64,000 nucleotides of DNA from Enterobacter cloacae complex sp. ECNIH7 (GCF_002208095.1 NZ_CP017990.1:434001-498000); one strand, 5' to 3'. Positions 7,775-20,894 are shown, counted from the first letter of the stretch. Translations and numbers: made by a program. Notes: a model not told the origin generated them from the letters alone.

Positions 7775-7799
7775 AAAAAGCCCCGCTTTGCAGCGAGGC
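7775..7799 (-). terminator. Terminator downstream of tRNA-Phe
   Basis: An 8-bp stem (7780-7787 with 7792-7799, one G-T pair) and four-base loop are followed on the minus strand by five T residues. It lies 11 bases beyond the tRNA 3' end. Confidence 0.8.
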
Positions 7800-7810
7800 C
7801 TTATGAATAT

Positions 7811-7886
7811 TGGTGCCCGGACTCGGAATCGAACCAAGGACACGGGGATTTTCAATCCCCTGCTCTACCGACTGAGCTATCCGGGC
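7811..7886 (-). tRNA. pheU: tRNA-Phe (GAA)
   Basis: A 76-base tRNA with encoded CCA; the anticodon loop reads TTGAAAA, giving GAA. All four arms pair and the sequence matches the enterobacterial tRNA-Phe. Its position next to yjdC and dsbD corresponds to E. coli pheU. The 3' end faces the element on the left, so it served as attachment site and was kept intact. Confidence 0.97.
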
Positions 7887-8055
7887 AACGGAGCGCATTA
7901 AACCGCAATCACGCTCGATCGTCAACATTATTTCGGGAAAAGCTGTTCAACTGCTTAAGTTTGCGGCAATCTGTCCGCTTTCGCCGTGAAAATGCACAAA
8001 TCTTCCAGACAGAACCAGTGTAATACGGCAATGCTGATAGCAAGAGGAGGGCAGT

Positions 8056-8901
8056 ATGGCAAATGACTGGCTTGAACTGCGTCAGCATGCAGATACGGGT
8101 ATTGAGACGATTAAAGCGCATTTCGAAGGGCATGCCTTTGATCCGCACTGGCACGATAGCTATCTGGTAGGGATAACCCTCTCTGGCACGCAGCAGTTTC
8201 ACTGCCGCCGTGAGCGTCATCGTAGCCAGCCGGGTGACGCATTTCTCCTCGAGCCTGGCGAGATCCACGACGGTGATGCGCCTGTAGAGGGCGGCTTTAC
8301 CTATTTGACCTTCTATCTTGATGAGCGCTGGCTTACCCGTGCGCTACAGGGGCTTTACGAATCTACTCCAGGGAGTTATTCACTCCACTTTGCCCAAACG
8401 CTGACGCGGGAGCCGCAGCTAGTGCGCGCTATCGGTGAGACATTCTCTACCCTGCATAATGACGAGATGAAAATCGTTCAGCAGAGCACAATGGATAATC
8501 TGCTCTCCCGGATCACCGCCCACTGCCACTGGCGTAAGAAACTGCCGTCGCAGTTACAAAGCGCTGCCGTGGCGCATCGTGCGCGCGACTATCTCTATGC
8601 CCATATCGGTGAGAACGTGGGGCTGTCAGATCTTGCGCGCGAGACGGGCACAGATCGCTTTACCCTGACGCGCTGTTTTAAGCGCGAGTTCAACCTGGCG
8701 CCACACGCATGGCTTATTCAGCTTCGTCTGGCAAAGGCCCGACAGCTGCTGGCGCGCGGTGACCAGCCCGTTGATGTGGCTGCCACAGTGGGATTTGCCG
8801 ATCAAAGCCATCTGGGGCGTTGGTTTCAGCGTGCTTACCGCATCTCTCCTGCACACTACCGACGGTTGTGCACAAACCTTCCAGACGTTTCCAAAAAATA
8901 A
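8056..8901 (+). CDS. AraC-family transcriptional regulator
   Basis: A 281-residue regulator. The N-terminal half (about 10-150) is a cupin-like effector-binding domain with the histidine-rich pattern HWHDSY and a QPGDAFLLEPGEIH segment. The C-terminal region (about 170-275) has the two helix-turn-helix units of the AraC family, with GFADQSHLGRWFQRAYRISPAHYR. AGGAGGG precedes the ATG. It is followed after 36 bases by a LysE-type exporter on the same strand, which is probably its target. Neither gene is at this place in E. coli K-12, where cadC lies beside pheU. The effector is unknown, but such pairs often respond to an amino acid. Confidence 0.88.
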   Translation: MANDWLELRQHADTGIETIKAHFEGHAFDPHWHDSYLVGITLSGTQQFHCRRERHRSQPGDAFLLEPGEIHDGDAPVEGGFTYLTFYLDERWLTRALQGLYESTPGSYSLHFAQTLTREPQLVRAIGETFSTLHNDEMKIVQQSTMDNLLSRITAHCHWRKKLPSQLQSAAVAHRARDYLYAHIGENVGLSDLARETGTDRFTLTRCFKREFNLAPHAWLIQLRLAKARQLLARGDQPVDVAATVGFADQSHLGRWFQRAYRISPAHYRRLCTNLPDVSKK

Positions 8902-8937
8902 CGGCACATTCATGGCTCTAATAAAAAGGAGCCACCT

Positions 8938-9528
8938 GTGAGTTTGATACCCTTTCTGTTGTTCGCATTTGTCGCCTCCATTACGCCGGGGCCGACCAAT
9001 ATTCTCGTGCTGACGAACAGCCAGCACTTTGGCGTAAAAAATACCGTACCTGCTATTCTGGGCGGGTGTATCGCGGCCAGTGCGATCGTGCTGGTATCCG
9101 GCGCGGGCGCGGGGGAAGTGCTGCGTCAGTACCCTCTGATACGTCAGATAATGAGCTGGACAGGCGTGCTGTGGCTAAGCTGGATGAGCTGGCAGCTGTT
9201 TCGTGCCCCGGCTGCCCGTCTCTCCGCTGATAACCATACTCAATTTACCGCTCAGGCGGCGGCGCTGCTGCAGATCGTGAACCCGAAAACCTGGATGATG
9301 GCGCTGGCCGTCGTTAGTCTGTTTGCGCCTGCTGGCGACCATGCATTGCGGGATATTGCGCTAATGGCGCTATGGTTTCTGCTGATCTCAATAGTCTGCT
9401 TGATGTGCTGGGCGTGGCTGGGTAAAGCGGTGAACCGAATTTTTCGCACCACCGTGGCGATGGTGCGGTTTCAGCGTCTGATGGCGCTGTGTCTGCTCAT
9501 CTCCGCCTGGGCGGGCATGCTGGCTTAG
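8938..9528 (+). CDS. LysE/RhtB-family amino acid exporter
   Basis: A 196-residue inner-membrane protein with about six hydrophobic segments. The family signature [15 protein letters not shown] lies near the N-terminus (about 10-24), and a long basic loop follows the third segment. The GTG start at 8938 is placed 6 bases after AAGGAG, at the end of the upstream intergenic gap. It probably exports an amino acid or derivative by proton exchange; the substrate cannot be read from the sequence. It overlaps the end of yjdC (convergent) by 4 bases and is likely controlled by the AraC regulator just upstream. Confidence 0.85.
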   Translation: MSLIPFLLFAFVASITPGPTNILVLTNSQHFGVKNTVPAILGGCIAASAIVLVSGAGAGEVLRQYPLIRQIMSWTGVLWLSWMSWQLFRAPAARLSADNHTQFTAQAAALLQIVNPKTWMMALAVVSLFAPAGDHALRDIALMALWFLLISIVCLMCWAWLGKAVNRIFRTTVAMVRFQRLMALCLLISAWAGMLA

Positions 9529-10100
9529 GTCAGCGCTCCACCCATTCTGCATTGGGCAAAGCGTAGAATATCTTCCGCCAGGCGGTGCGCCGTATCCACA
9601 TCTGCCTGGCTACGGTTCACCAGCATGCGGCTTAGGCAACCTTCCAGCACCAGCTCCATCTGTTTAGCCACCATCGCAGGGTCATCGACTTCCAGCGTGG
9701 TCAGCAGCTCGTGGGTGAAGTCATGCGCCGCTCGTTTTTGCTGCTCCGCCAACTGGTGGATAGGATGGCCTGGGTCGGGAAAATAAGTGCAGGCGGCGAT
9801 GAACAGACAACCCGGGTAGCGGTTGTTGCTGACGCATTCCGTCAGCGCGGTATAGCGCGCCAGCAGCTTTTGCTCCGCAGTCAGTTCTTCATTCAGCATC
9901 AGCTGTCTGCGCCAGATATCAACCTGTTGGCTGAGATAGCGCAGGGCATCATAGAGTAGCGCCTCTTTATCCGGCCAGAAGCGCTTAAGTTCATCCAGAG
10001 GATAATCGATACGGTCGGCTACCATCTCAAGCGTGGTGCTGGCGATCCCTTGAATCTCAAGTAGTTGCAGGGCTTGTCCCAGTACGTCTTCACGTTGCAC
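9525..10100 (-). CDS. yjdC: TetR-family regulator YjdC
   Basis: A 191-residue TetR-type regulator matching E. coli YjdC in length and sequence. The N-terminal helix-turn-helix includes [21 protein letters not shown] (about 20-40), followed by an all-helical ligand-binding domain. The GTG at 10100 was chosen over longer in-frame starts because GGAG lies 6 bases upstream and it gives the usual N-terminus. It follows dsbD on the same strand after 49 bases. Its target genes and ligand are not evident from the sequence. Confidence 0.92.
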   Translation of the reverse strand: MQREDVLGQALQLLEIQGIASTTLEMVADRIDYPLDELKRFWPDKEALLYDALRYLSQQVDIWRRQLMLNEELTAEQKLLARYTALTECVSNNRYPGCLFIAACTYFPDPGHPIHQLAEQQKRAAHDFTHELLTTLEVDDPAMVAKQMELVLEGCLSRMLVNRSQADVDTAHRLAEDILRFAQCRMGGALT

Positions 10101-10149
10101 GGTTATCTCCTCCGCTATTCCCAACGGTTTGTCCCGTTTAAAGTGTTGT

Positions 10150-11841
10150 TTACGGTTGGCGATTGCGCAAATGCGCGCTAAATGCAGCAGCATCCATAAA
10201 CCCGGTTACACGCTGCTCAGGCTGCTCATGGCCCTGTTGATTGAAGAACAGGATGGTTGGCAGCCCGAGTACGTTAAGCTGCTTCAGCAGAGCCTTATCC
10301 TGCGCATTATTGGCGGTCACGTTAGCCTGGAGCAAAACGGTCTCTTTCAGGGCGCTTTGCACCTGTGGATCGCTAAAAGTATATTTTTCAAACTCTTTGC
10401 AGGCGACACACCAGTCGGCATAGAGATCGAGCATCACCGGTTTGCCTTTCGCCTCTGCCAGGGCGCTGTTAAGTTCATCCACGTTTTTAATCTGGGTGAA
10501 GTTCAGATGCGCTTGCATCTGACCCACCGGTGTGCCGAATGCCCAGTCCTGCAGAGGGCGTACGCTCACCAGCGCGGCAGCCAGCAGCAGGATTTGCACC
10601 AGGCGCATCCATGGCTTCTTCGCCTCCAGGCTGACGATAAACGCCCATGTAAAGAACGCTACGCCGAGCATCGCCCACAGGCGCAAACCCCAGGCGTCGC
10701 CGATGATACGCTCAAGGAGGAACACCGGCAGCGCGAGGATGACAAAGCCAAATGCGGTTTTCACCGTCTCCATCCACGGGCCGCTCTTCGGCAGAAGTCG
10801 ATTACCGAAAACCGTGACCAGAATCAGCGGCAGGCCCATGCCCAGGGCATACAGGTACAACGTTCCGCCGCCGAGCCACATGTTACCGCTCTGGGCGATA
10901 TAGAGCAGGATGGCGCTCAGCGGCGCGGTGGTGCAGGGAGAGCATATCAGCCCAGCAATGGCACCCATCACGAACACGCCGCCTGCGGAGCCGCCCTGCT
11001 GACGGTTGCTCATCAGCGTTAAGCGAGTCTGCAAAGCCGACGGTAGCTGCAGGGTAAACAGGCCGAACATCGACAGTGCCAGCAGGATGAAGACCGCCGA
11101 CAGGCCAATAAGGACGTAAGGATGCTGCAGTGCGGCCTGGAACTGTAACCCGGCAGCGGCAACCACGAGGCCGAGCGCCGTGTAGGTTAGCGCCATTCCC
11201 TGCACGTATATAAAAGCCAGCAGCAGCGCGCGGGCGGTAGAAAGACGCTGTTTGCCGCCCAGCACGATGCCAGAGATGAGTGGATACATCGGCAACACGC
11301 ACGGCGTAAAGGCAATGCCGATACCAATCAGTAAAGCCCACAACGCTGAGAACGGAAGATCAGCGCTGTCGTTGGTTTTCTCAACCGAGGGGACCGGCGT
11401 TACAGCAGCAGTCGCTTTCACTTCGCTAAGCGGCACGACTTTCGTTTCCGGCGGATAGCAGAATCCCGCGTCCGCGCACCCCTGGTAGGTCACCGTCAGC
11501 GTTGCACCTTTATCGGCCTGATTCACCGTCACGGGCACGCTTAAGCGCTGGCGGTAGATTTCACTCTTGCCGTAGAACTCGTCCTCGTGCCACTCGCCTG
11601 CGGGCAACTGTAATGCGCCTACGTTTGCCTTAGCAGGGGTAATGCTCACCTGCTTGCGGTAGAGGTAATAGCCCTCTTTCACCTGCCAGGTAAGATTGAG
11701 ATCGTGCTGGTTTTGCTGAAAGTCGAAAACAAACGCCTGGTCGGCAGGAATAAAGTTCGAACGGCCGGGCGCGTCAAACAACCCGGCAGAAGCTGACGTG
11801 CTGCACAGCAGCAGGATCAGCGTAAGGAAGCGTTGAGCCAT
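10150..11841 (-). CDS. dsbD: Thiol:disulfide interchange protein DsbD
   Basis: A 563-residue inner-membrane protein that carries electrons from cytoplasmic thioredoxin to periplasmic DsbC, DsbG and CcmG. A signal peptide ([19 protein letters not shown]) leads into the periplasmic alpha domain with the cysteine pair CADAGFC near residue 105. The eight-helix beta domain carries the paired cysteines in [12 protein letters not shown] and [12 protein letters not shown]. The C-terminal thioredoxin-like gamma domain has [10 protein letters not shown]. Its start overlaps the end of cutA by 25 bases, as in E. coli, so the two are translated from a shared message. Confidence 0.97.
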   Translation of the reverse strand: MAQRFLTLILLLCSTSASAGLFDAPGRSNFIPADQAFVFDFQQNQHDLNLTWQVKEGYYLYRKQVSITPAKANVGALQLPAGEWHEDEFYGKSEIYRQRLSVPVTVNQADKGATLTVTYQGCADAGFCYPPETKVVPLSEVKATAAVTPVPSVEKTNDSADLPFSALWALLIGIGIAFTPCVLPMYPLISGIVLGGKQRLSTARALLLAFIYVQGMALTYTALGLVVAAAGLQFQAALQHPYVLIGLSAVFILLALSMFGLFTLQLPSALQTRLTLMSNRQQGGSAGGVFVMGAIAGLICSPCTTAPLSAILLYIAQSGNMWLGGGTLYLYALGMGLPLILVTVFGNRLLPKSGPWMETVKTAFGFVILALPVFLLERIIGDAWGLRLWAMLGVAFFTWAFIVSLEAKKPWMRLVQILLLAAALVSVRPLQDWAFGTPVGQMQAHLNFTQIKNVDELNSALAEAKGKPVMLDLYADWCVACKEFEKYTFSDPQVQSALKETVLLQANVTANNAQDKALLKQLNVLGLPTILFFNQQGHEQPEQRVTGFMDAAAFSAHLRNRQP

Positions 11842-12140
11842 GAGAGATAGTCGTTATCGCCGTGGACCACTGGCAGCACCAGCAGTTCCGGAGTTTGGTA
11901 AGGATGATGAGATTTGAGGCAGTCCAGGAGAGCCTGCTGATTCGCCAGATTGGTTTTGAGCAACATCTGGACTTCGTACTCTTGCTCCAGCTTGCCTTCC
12001 CAGTAATAAAGGGAGGTGGCTCCGGGGAGGAGCGTCACGCAGGCTGCCAGTTTTTCGGCCAGCACTTTGGCGGCGAGATCCTGGGCAGAGGCTTCATCAG
12101 GGGCGGTACACAGTACGACAACAGCATCAGGCGTGTTCAC
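11817..12140 (-). CDS. cutA: Divalent cation tolerance protein CutA
   Basis: A 107-residue CutA1 protein, a small trimeric ferredoxin-like fold linked to copper tolerance and cytochrome c biogenesis in E. coli. Recognisable segments are [28 protein letters not shown] and the [13 protein letters not shown] motif near the C-terminus. The start is a GTG at 12140 with AGGAGG 7 bases upstream. It is followed by dsbD with a 25-base overlap. The exact biochemical role of CutA remains debated. Confidence 0.94.
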   Translation of the reverse strand: MNTPDAVVVLCTAPDEASAQDLAAKVLAEKLAACVTLLPGATSLYYWEGKLEQEYEVQMLLKTNLANQQALLDCLKSHHPYQTPELLVLPVVHGDNDYLSWLNASLR

Positions 12141-12204
12141 AAGTCGACCTCCTCATCACGAAAGGCTTCACTATATCACGCAAGGCGGTTGGTCATTAAT
12201 GAAA

Positions 12205-12223
12205 CGGGCCGCAGAGCGGCCCG
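12205..12223 (-). terminator. Probable terminator after dcuA
   Basis: An 8-bp perfect GC-rich stem (12205-12212 with 12216-12223) with a three-base loop lies between dcuA and cutA. The run of T after the stem is short on the minus strand (TTTC), so termination may be partial. Confidence 0.55.
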
Positions 12224-12253
12224 ATTTTAACTATTTTTACAACCACTCACCGT

Positions 12254-13555
12254 TTACAGCACCACGCCGCCAATGATAAAGCCGAGGATCACGCAAAGTG
12301 AAATGGCGACCACGCCCGGGATCAGGAACGCGTGGTTAAACACATACTTACCGATACGTGTTGAGCCGGTGTCGTCCATCTCCACCGCCGCCAGCAGGGT
12401 TGGGTAGGTTGGCAGAACGAACAGGGCGGAAACCGCCGCGAAAGAGGCAATCGCCGTCAGTGGCGTAACGCCCAGCATCAGTGCCGCAGGCATCAACGCT
12501 TTTGTGGTCGCCGCCTGGGAGTAAAGCAGGGTAGCGGCAAAGAACAGCACCACCGCCAGCAGCCACGGGTAGTTGTGCAGCAGGTCGCCTGCTACGGTCT
12601 GAATGTCACTGATGTGCGCTTTCACGAAGGTATCACCAAGCCAGGCTACGCCGAGGACGCACACGCAGGCGCTCATACCGGATTTGAAGGTGCTGGCGTT
12701 CAGCACTTCGCTGGTATCAATTTTACAGGTGATGCTAATCAGCGTCGCGATGGTCAGCATAAACACCACAATCGCTTCGTTACGCGGCAGGACCGGGTTC
12801 TGGATCAGGCCCACGGTGTCGCTGATGGCGGTCGCGTAGAACATCACCGCGACAATACCGATCAGAAACAGCAGCACGGAACGTTTTGCGTGCGGCTTCA
12901 GCTCGAAGACCTGGCTGCCGCGCAGTCTCACTTCACCCTTGGCAAGGCGTTCCTGGTAAACCGGATCGTCTTTCAGTTCGGCGCCGAGGAAGTTACACAG
13001 CACGGCAGTGATCATCACCGCGATCAGCGTCACCGGGATACAGATCGCCAGCAGCGTCAGGTAGCTCACGCCCATCGGCTCAAGAATACCGGCGAAGAAG
13101 ACCACCGCAGCGGAAATCGGTGAGGCGGTAATCGCAATCTGGGACGCGACGACGGCAATAGAGAGCGGACGAGACGGACGGATACCCTGCTCTTTCGCCA
13201 CTTCGGTAATCACCGGCAGCGTAGAGAAGGCGGTGTGGCCCGTACCGGCGAGAATGGTCATAAACCAGGTCACCAGCGGGGCAAGGAAGGTAATGTATTT
13301 TGGATGGCGGCGCAGCATACGTTCCGCCAGGCTTACCAGGTAGTCCATACCGCCTGCCACCTGCATGGCGGCGATAGCGGCAATAACTGCCATGATGATT
13401 TCGATAACGTCGAACGGGATTGCGCCGGGTTTAATCTGAAAGATAAGGGTAAGAACGAGCACCCCGAGACCGCCGGCAAAACCGATGCCGATACCCCCGA
13501 GTCTTGCTCCCAAATAAATCGCCAACAAGACGATGACGAGTTCTGCTCCAAACAT
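12254..13555 (-). CDS. dcuA: Anaerobic C4-dicarboxylate transporter DcuA
   Basis: A 433-residue inner-membrane antiporter with 10 or more hydrophobic segments, the same length as E. coli DcuA. It exchanges aspartate, fumarate or malate for succinate and serves both aspartate uptake and fumarate respiration. The gene lies 115 bases downstream of aspA on the same strand, separated by a strong terminator, so part of its transcription probably comes from aspA read-through and part from its own promoter. With AspA and fumarate reductase in the same window it completes the aspartate-to-succinate route. Confidence 0.97.
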   Translation of the reverse strand: MFGAELVIVLLAIYLGARLGGIGIGFAGGLGVLVLTLIFQIKPGAIPFDVIEIIMAVIAAIAAMQVAGGMDYLVSLAERMLRRHPKYITFLAPLVTWFMTILAGTGHTAFSTLPVITEVAKEQGIRPSRPLSIAVVASQIAITASPISAAVVFFAGILEPMGVSYLTLLAICIPVTLIAVMITAVLCNFLGAELKDDPVYQERLAKGEVRLRGSQVFELKPHAKRSVLLFLIGIVAVMFYATAISDTVGLIQNPVLPRNEAIVVFMLTIATLISITCKIDTSEVLNASTFKSGMSACVCVLGVAWLGDTFVKAHISDIQTVAGDLLHNYPWLLAVVLFFAATLLYSQAATTKALMPAALMLGVTPLTAIASFAAVSALFVLPTYPTLLAAVEMDDTGSTRIGKYVFNHAFLIPGVVAISLCVILGFIIGGVVL

Positions 13556-13616
13556 AAGGACCTGCCTTGCTTATTAACAAGTTGATATTGAATTGTTGTA
13601 TTTAGGTAACGCCTAA

Positions 13617-13650
13617 AAAGAAAAAAGGCACGTCACAAGTGACGTGCCTT
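13617..13650 (-). terminator. Strong intrinsic terminator between aspA and dcuA
   Basis: A perfect 12-bp stem (13625-13636 with 13639-13650) enclosing two bases is followed by a T-rich run on the minus strand. It lies 21 bases after the aspA stop codon and should separate aspA from dcuA expression. Confidence 0.85.
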
Positions 13651-13670
13651 AAGAAGCCTAGCCAGAACGG

Positions 13671-15107
13671 TTACTGTTCGCTTTCATCGGTATATCGTTT
13701 CGCTTTATATGCCGGGTGCATCAGGTTCTGGGCCGAGAAGATATCGTCCAGCTCAGCTTCGGTCAACAGCCCGCGCTCCAGCACCACTTCACGTACGCTC
13801 TTACCGGTTTCGGCGCAAATCTTACCGACGATGTCACCGTTGTGGTGACCGATGAACGGGTTGAGGTAGGTGACGATCCCGATGGAGTTGTAGACATAAC
13901 CCTCACAGACTTCTTTATTCGCCGTGATGCCGTTAATGCATTTTTCCAGCAGGTTGTAGCAGGCGTTGGTCAGGATGTGGATGGATTCAAACATCGCCTG
14001 GCCAATCACTGGCTCCATCACGTTCAGCTGCAGCTGACCCGCTTCAGAGGCCATGGTCACGGTCGTATCGTTACCGATGACTTTGAAGCAAACCTGGTTC
14101 ACCACTTCTGGCACCACCGGGTTCACCTTGGCTGGCATGATGGATGAACCGGCCTGCAGCTCTGGCAGGTTAATTTCATTCAGGCCAGCGCGCGGACCGG
14201 AAGAGAGCAGGCGCAGGTCGTTACAGATTTTGGACAGTTTCACCGCCAGACGTTTCAGGGCGCTGTGTACCATGACGTAGGCGCCGCAGTCGGAGGTGGC
14301 TTCAATCAGGTCTTCTGCAGGCACAACCGGCAGGTTAGAGACTTCAGCCAGCTTCTGTACCGCCAGCTGCTGATAGCCATCCGGGGTGTTCAGACGGGTA
14401 CCGATGGCGGTGGCGCCCAGGTTCACTTCCAGCAGCAGCTCGGAGGTGCGCAGCAGGTTTTTGGTCTCTTCGTTCAGCAGTACGTTAAACGCGTGGAATT
14501 CCTGGCCGAGGGTCATCGGCACCGCGTCCTGCAGCTGGGTACGACCCATTTTCAGGATGTCCTGGAACTCAACCGCTTTACGCTGGAAGCCATCACCCAG
14601 CTGGTTGATCGCATCCACCAGTTTCACCACAGAGGCATACACCGCGATACGGAAGCCGGTAGGGTAGGCGTCGTTGGTAGACTGGCATTTGTTTACGTGA
14701 TCGTTCGGGTTCAGGTACTGGTATTCACCTTTCTGGTGACCCATCAGCTCCAGGCCAATGTTTGCCAGTACTTCGTTGGTATTCATGTTGACGGAGGTGC
14801 CCGCGCCGCCCTGATAGACGTCAACCGGGAACTGGTCCATGCATTTGCCGTTGTTCAGCACTTCATCGCAGGCTGCGATAATCGCATTTGCCGCGCTTTT
14901 AGGAATGGTTTGCAGCTCTTTGTTGGCCAGTGCTGCGGCTTTCTTCACCATCACCATGCCACGGACAAACTCAGGGATGTCGCTGATTTTGCTGTTGCTG
15001 ATGTAGAAGTTTTCAATCGCTCTCAGAGTGTGGACACCGTAGTAGGCATCCGCTGGAACTTCCCTGGTACCCAACAAGTCTTCTTCGATACGAATGTTGT
15101 TTAACAT
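13671..15107 (-). CDS. aspA: Aspartate ammonia-lyase (aspartase)
   Basis: A 478-residue enzyme converting aspartate to fumarate and ammonia, a homotetramer of the fumarase/aspartase superfamily. The signature [11 protein letters not shown] (the mobile SS loop with the catalytic serine) is present near residue 320. The start at 15107 ([13 protein letters not shown]) matches E. coli in length and has AAGG 7 bases upstream; a longer in-frame start at 15149 is rejected. A CRP-like site lies in the upstream region. It provides fumarate for the frdABCD reductase and works with DcuA. Confidence 0.98.
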   Translation of the reverse strand: MLNNIRIEEDLLGTREVPADAYYGVHTLRAIENFYISNSKISDIPEFVRGMVMVKKAAALANKELQTIPKSAANAIIAACDEVLNNGKCMDQFPVDVYQGGAGTSVNMNTNEVLANIGLELMGHQKGEYQYLNPNDHVNKCQSTNDAYPTGFRIAVYASVVKLVDAINQLGDGFQRKAVEFQDILKMGRTQLQDAVPMTLGQEFHAFNVLLNEETKNLLRTSELLLEVNLGATAIGTRLNTPDGYQQLAVQKLAEVSNLPVVPAEDLIEATSDCGAYVMVHSALKRLAVKLSKICNDLRLLSSGPRAGLNEINLPELQAGSSIMPAKVNPVVPEVVNQVCFKVIGNDTTVTMASEAGQLQLNVMEPVIGQAMFESIHILTNACYNLLEKCINGITANKEVCEGYVYNSIGIVTYLNPFIGHHNGDIVGKICAETGKSVREVVLERGLLTEAELDDIFSAQNLMHPAYKAKRYTDESEQ

Positions 15108-15442
15108 GTGAACCTTCTTTTCAAGCTGCCGATGGATTGTACTAAACACACAGTATTTATGTGGTTTTGAATATTTTCTGACCGACGATTATTCCCTCAA
15201 TCAGCCAGATGCTCGAGATCATATGCTGATGATAGCGAATTGCCGTAAGCTGGATCACTTATTATCGAGCCCATTCCATGATAATTATTAATCTGTGAAA
15301 TGGGTCACCGCTTTAAAATTTCCAAAAAAAATATCCGTGCAAACTGATTGAATTTTCGCTAACCGTCACCATCTCATACAAACGCGCGTCGCGAACACAT
15401 TCAGACAGGGGCCCGATGGCCTCTGCCACACAGGAGATGCCA
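15108..15442. other. Divergent promoter region between aspA and fxsA
   Basis: This 335-base AT-rich stretch has no gene. It should contain the aspA promoter and the fxsA promoter, and it holds one good CRP-type site (listed separately). Confidence 0.6.
15294..15309. promoter_or_regulatory. CRP-type binding site upstream of aspA
   Basis: TGTGA, six bases, then TCACC matches the CRP consensus TGTGA-N6-TCACA with one mismatch. It lies 187 bases upstream of the aspA start. E. coli aspA is known to be catabolite controlled, which fits. Confidence 0.6.
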
Positions 15443-15907
15443 GTGCGCTGGATACCGTTTATTGCTTTCTTTCTCTATGTTTACATTGAGATTTCCATTT
15501 TCATCCAGGTTGCCCATGTGCTGGGCGTCCTGATGACGCTGATTCTGGTGATTTTTACCTCCGTCATCGGCATGTCGCTGGTGCGTAATCAGGGTTTCAA
15601 AAATTTCCTGATAATGCAGCAGAAGATGGCCGCAGGGGAAAGCCCGGCGGAAGAGATGATCAAAAGCGTGTCGTTGATTATTGCGGGGCTGCTGCTGATC
15701 CTGCCGGGGTTCTTCACTGACTTCCTCGGCCTGCTGCTGCTTCTGCCGCCGGTGCAAAAACACCTGACCATGAAGCTGCTGCCGCATCTGCGCTTTAGCC
15801 GTATGCCGGGCGGCGGGTTCAGCACCGGGCCGGGCGATACCTTTGAAGGGGAGTATCAGCGTAAGGATGAACAGCACGACCGTTTAGATCATAAAGACGA
15901 TCGGTGA
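15443..15907 (+). CDS. fxsA: FxsA membrane protein
   Basis: A 154-residue inner-membrane protein of the FxsA family; in E. coli, overexpressed FxsA relieves F-plasmid exclusion of phage T7. Hydrophobic segments cover about residues 3-20, 24-45 and 72-96, followed by a charged tail (GEYQRKDEQHDRLDHKDD). The GTG at 15443 is chosen because GGAG lies exactly 6 bases upstream and it gives the family N-terminus RWIPFIAF; the ATG at 15437 directly abuts GGAG and would be poorly spaced. It is divergent from aspA and convergent with yjeH. Confidence 0.93.
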   Translation: MRWIPFIAFFLYVYIEISIFIQVAHVLGVLMTLILVIFTSVIGMSLVRNQGFKNFLIMQQKMAAGESPAEEMIKSVSLIIAGLLLILPGFFTDFLGLLLLLPPVQKHLTMKLLPHLRFSRMPGGGFSTGPGDTFEGEYQRKDEQHDRLDHKDDR

Positions 15908-15914
15908 TTTTGTT

Positions 15915-15931
15915 GCCCGGTGGCGCTTCGC

Positions 15932-15940
<9 letters not shown>
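15915..15940. repeat. REP-like palindrome overlapping the yjeH stop codon
   Basis: GCCCGGTGGCGCTTCGCCTACCGGGC forms an imperfect hairpin typical of enterobacterial REP elements. It fills the gap between fxsA and yjeH and contains the yjeH stop codon (15932-15934). Confidence 0.7.
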
Positions 15941-17655
<1,715 letters not shown>

Positions 17656-17674
17656 TTTACGCACGAGAATTTGA

Positions 17675-19330
<1,656 letters not shown>

Positions 19331-19355
19331 TCGTGCGCTCTACGTCGTAGAATGT

Positions 19356-19390
19356 GAAAAACCCCCGGGCAGAAATGCTCGGGGGTTTTT
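19356..19390 (+). terminator. Intrinsic terminator of groESL
   Basis: A long stem (19357-19370 with 19377-19390, loop AGAAAT) with an A-tract before and T-tract after lies 26 bases past the groL stop. The symmetry suggests it works in both directions. Confidence 0.88.
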
Positions 19391-19464
19391 CTTTTGGTCA
19401 TCTTTTAGGTATAAGATTTACACACGGACAACTACTGTCCAGCTTATTGAAAACGAGGAATAAC

Positions 19465-19818
19465 ATGCGCGTAAAAGTCTGTGCAGGGATTGTAGGGGCA
19501 GCATTGCTGCTGGCGGGTTGTAGCTCCAGCAATGAGCTGTCGGCAGCGGGCCAGGGCGTTCGCTTTGTGGAAGATAAGCCTGGCAGTGAATGCCAGCTGT
19601 TAGGCACGGCAACCGGTGAGCAAAGTAACTGGATGTCAGGTCAGCATGGCGAGGAAGGTGGCTCGATGCGCGGTGCGGCGAATGCCCTGCGTAACCAGGC
19701 TGCGGCAATGGGCGGTAACGTGATTTACGGCGTGAGCAGCCCAACGCAGAGTATGCTGTCCAGCTTCGTGCCGACCGCCAGCCAGATGAACGGCCAGGTC
19801 TACAAGTGCCCGAACTGA
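19465..19818 (+). CDS. yjeI: Lipoprotein YjeI, DUF4156 family
   Basis: A 117-residue outer-membrane-type lipoprotein with signal peptide and lipobox LLLAGCSSS (acylated cysteine about residue 19). The mature part contains QHGEEGGSMRGAANALRNQAAAMGGNVIYGVSS, the conserved core of the DUF4156 family. The ATG at 19465 has GAGGA 6 bases upstream; longer in-frame starts are rejected since they put the signal peptide internally. Function is unknown. It sits after groL as in E. coli, behind the groESL terminator. Confidence 0.93.
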   Translation: MRVKVCAGIVGAALLLAGCSSSNELSAAGQGVRFVEDKPGSECQLLGTATGEQSNWMSGQHGEEGGSMRGAANALRNQAAAMGGNVIYGVSSPTQSMLSSFVPTASQMNGQVYKCPN

Positions 19819-19828
19819 TGGCCTTTTT

Positions 19829-19849
19829 CCCTCTCCCTGTGGGAGAGGG
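19829..19849. repeat. CCCTCTCCC-type palindrome
   Basis: CCCTCTCCC at 19829-19837 and GGGAGAGGG at 19841-19849 form a perfect 9-bp stem with a three-base loop. It lies between the convergent genes yjeI and epmB and belongs to a dispersed family seen four times in this window. Confidence 0.7.
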
Positions 19850-19865
19850 TTAGGGTGAGGGGAAA

Positions 19866-20894
19866 CTAGCACTGCCGCAGCTGCAAATCCAGCGGCGTCT
19901 TGCTCGGCTCTCCGCCAATCTCGCGTGCCAGCTTCGGCACCATATAGCCTGAAACCAGCGTTAACAGTTCGCGCATAATCTGCCGGGCTTCTTCATCCGT
20001 CACCATGAAATGGGCCGCGCCCTGAACGCGATCCAGCACGTGCAGGTAATAGGGCATCACGCCCGCATCAAACAGGGCATTGCTCAGGTCAGCCAGCACG
20101 CGGGCGCTGTCGTTCACGCCGCGCAGCAGCACGCTCTGGTTCAGCAGCGTCACGCCCGCTTTACGCAGACGCGCCATCGCCGCGCGAAAGTCATCGTCAA
20201 TTTCGTTCGCGTGGTTGATATGGTTCACCAGCAGCACCTGCAATCTTGACTGCTCCAGGCGTGACACCAGGCCGTCAGTGACACGTGCCGGAATGACAAT
20301 CGGTAAACGGCTGTGAATACGCAGGCGCTTAATGTGCGGAATGGCTTCAAGCTGGGTCAGCAGCCAGCCCAGCTCATGATCTTTTGCCATCAGCGGGTCA
20401 CCGCCGGAAAAAATAATCTCATCCAGCTCAGGATGGGCGGCGATATAGTCCAGCGCGACCTGCCAGTTGCGTTTATTGCCCTGGTTTTCGGCATAGGGGA
20501 AGTGCCGACGGAAGCAATAACGACAATTTACCGCGCAACCGCCTTTTACCAGCAGCAGGGCGCGGTTGAGATACTTGTGCAGTAAACCCGGCACCACGCT
20601 GTTCTGCTCTTCCAGCGGGTCGGTGCTGTATCCCGGCGCGGTGACAAACTCATCCTGCGAAGTAAGCGTTTGTTTTAAAAGTGGATCGTCGGGGTTGCCT
20701 TTCTCCATTCGCGCCACAAACGCACGGGGAACGCGCAGGGTGAAAAGGCGCTTTGCCTCGCGGCCTGCAAGCAACTCTGGGTGCTGATCGAGGTCTAAAA
20801 GACGCAGCAATTCATCAGGACTGGTGATTACATCGGCAAGTTGCGATAACCAATCTTCTCTGGACGGGGTGTTTAGGGTTACAATATGCGCCAT
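19866..20894 (-). CDS. epmB: EF-P beta-lysylation enzyme EpmB (lysine 2,3-aminomutase family)
   Basis: A 342-residue radical SAM enzyme. It converts (S)-alpha-lysine to (R)-beta-lysine, which EpmA attaches to Lys34 of EF-P. The radical SAM cluster motif CAVNCRYC lies near residue 120, followed by FSGGDPLM, typical of aminomutases. It is divergent from efp with only 40 bases between the start codons, so the enzyme and its substrate protein share a promoter region. Confidence 0.97.
   Translation of the reverse strand: MAHIVTLNTPSREDWLSQLADVITSPDELLRLLDLDQHPELLAGREAKRLFTLRVPRAFVARMEKGNPDDPLLKQTLTSQDEFVTAPGYSTDPLEEQNSVVPGLLHKYLNRALLLVKGGCAVNCRYCFRRHFPYAENQGNKRNWQVALDYIAAHPELDEIIFSGGDPLMAKDHELGWLLTQLEAIPHIKRLRIHSRLPIVIPARVTDGLVSRLEQSRLQVLLVNHINHANEIDDDFRAAMARLRKAGVTLLNQSVLLRGVNDSARVLADLSNALFDAGVMPYYLHVLDRVQGAAHFMVTDEEARQIMRELLTLVSGYMVPKLAREIGGEPSKTPLDLQLRQC

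Larger units (their letters stand above)
7097..7810. other. Non-coding element end adjoining tRNA-Phe
   Basis: No convincing gene is present across about 700 bases. The stretch contains a G/C-rich block with inverted repeats (7436-7520), a cluster of ACCGTA repeats (7614-7641, and 7758-7764) and the terminator downstream of the tRNA. Together these suit an integrase-binding attachment region. A second copy of the tRNA 3' end was not seen elsewhere in 1-7600, so the other end of the element must lie further left. Confidence 0.5.

Noticed and set aside
7649..8023. 124-codon frame across the tRNA-Phe gene
   Set aside because: It crosses an intact tRNA gene and its terminator and has no homology-like features.
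10129..11022. 297-codon plus-strand frame opposite dsbD
   Set aside because: It lies inside dsbD, which has all its motifs, and has no recognisable domain.
14265..15104. 279-codon open frame antisense to aspA
   Set aside because: It overlaps a clear aspartase gene and its translation shows the same low-complexity antisense pattern.
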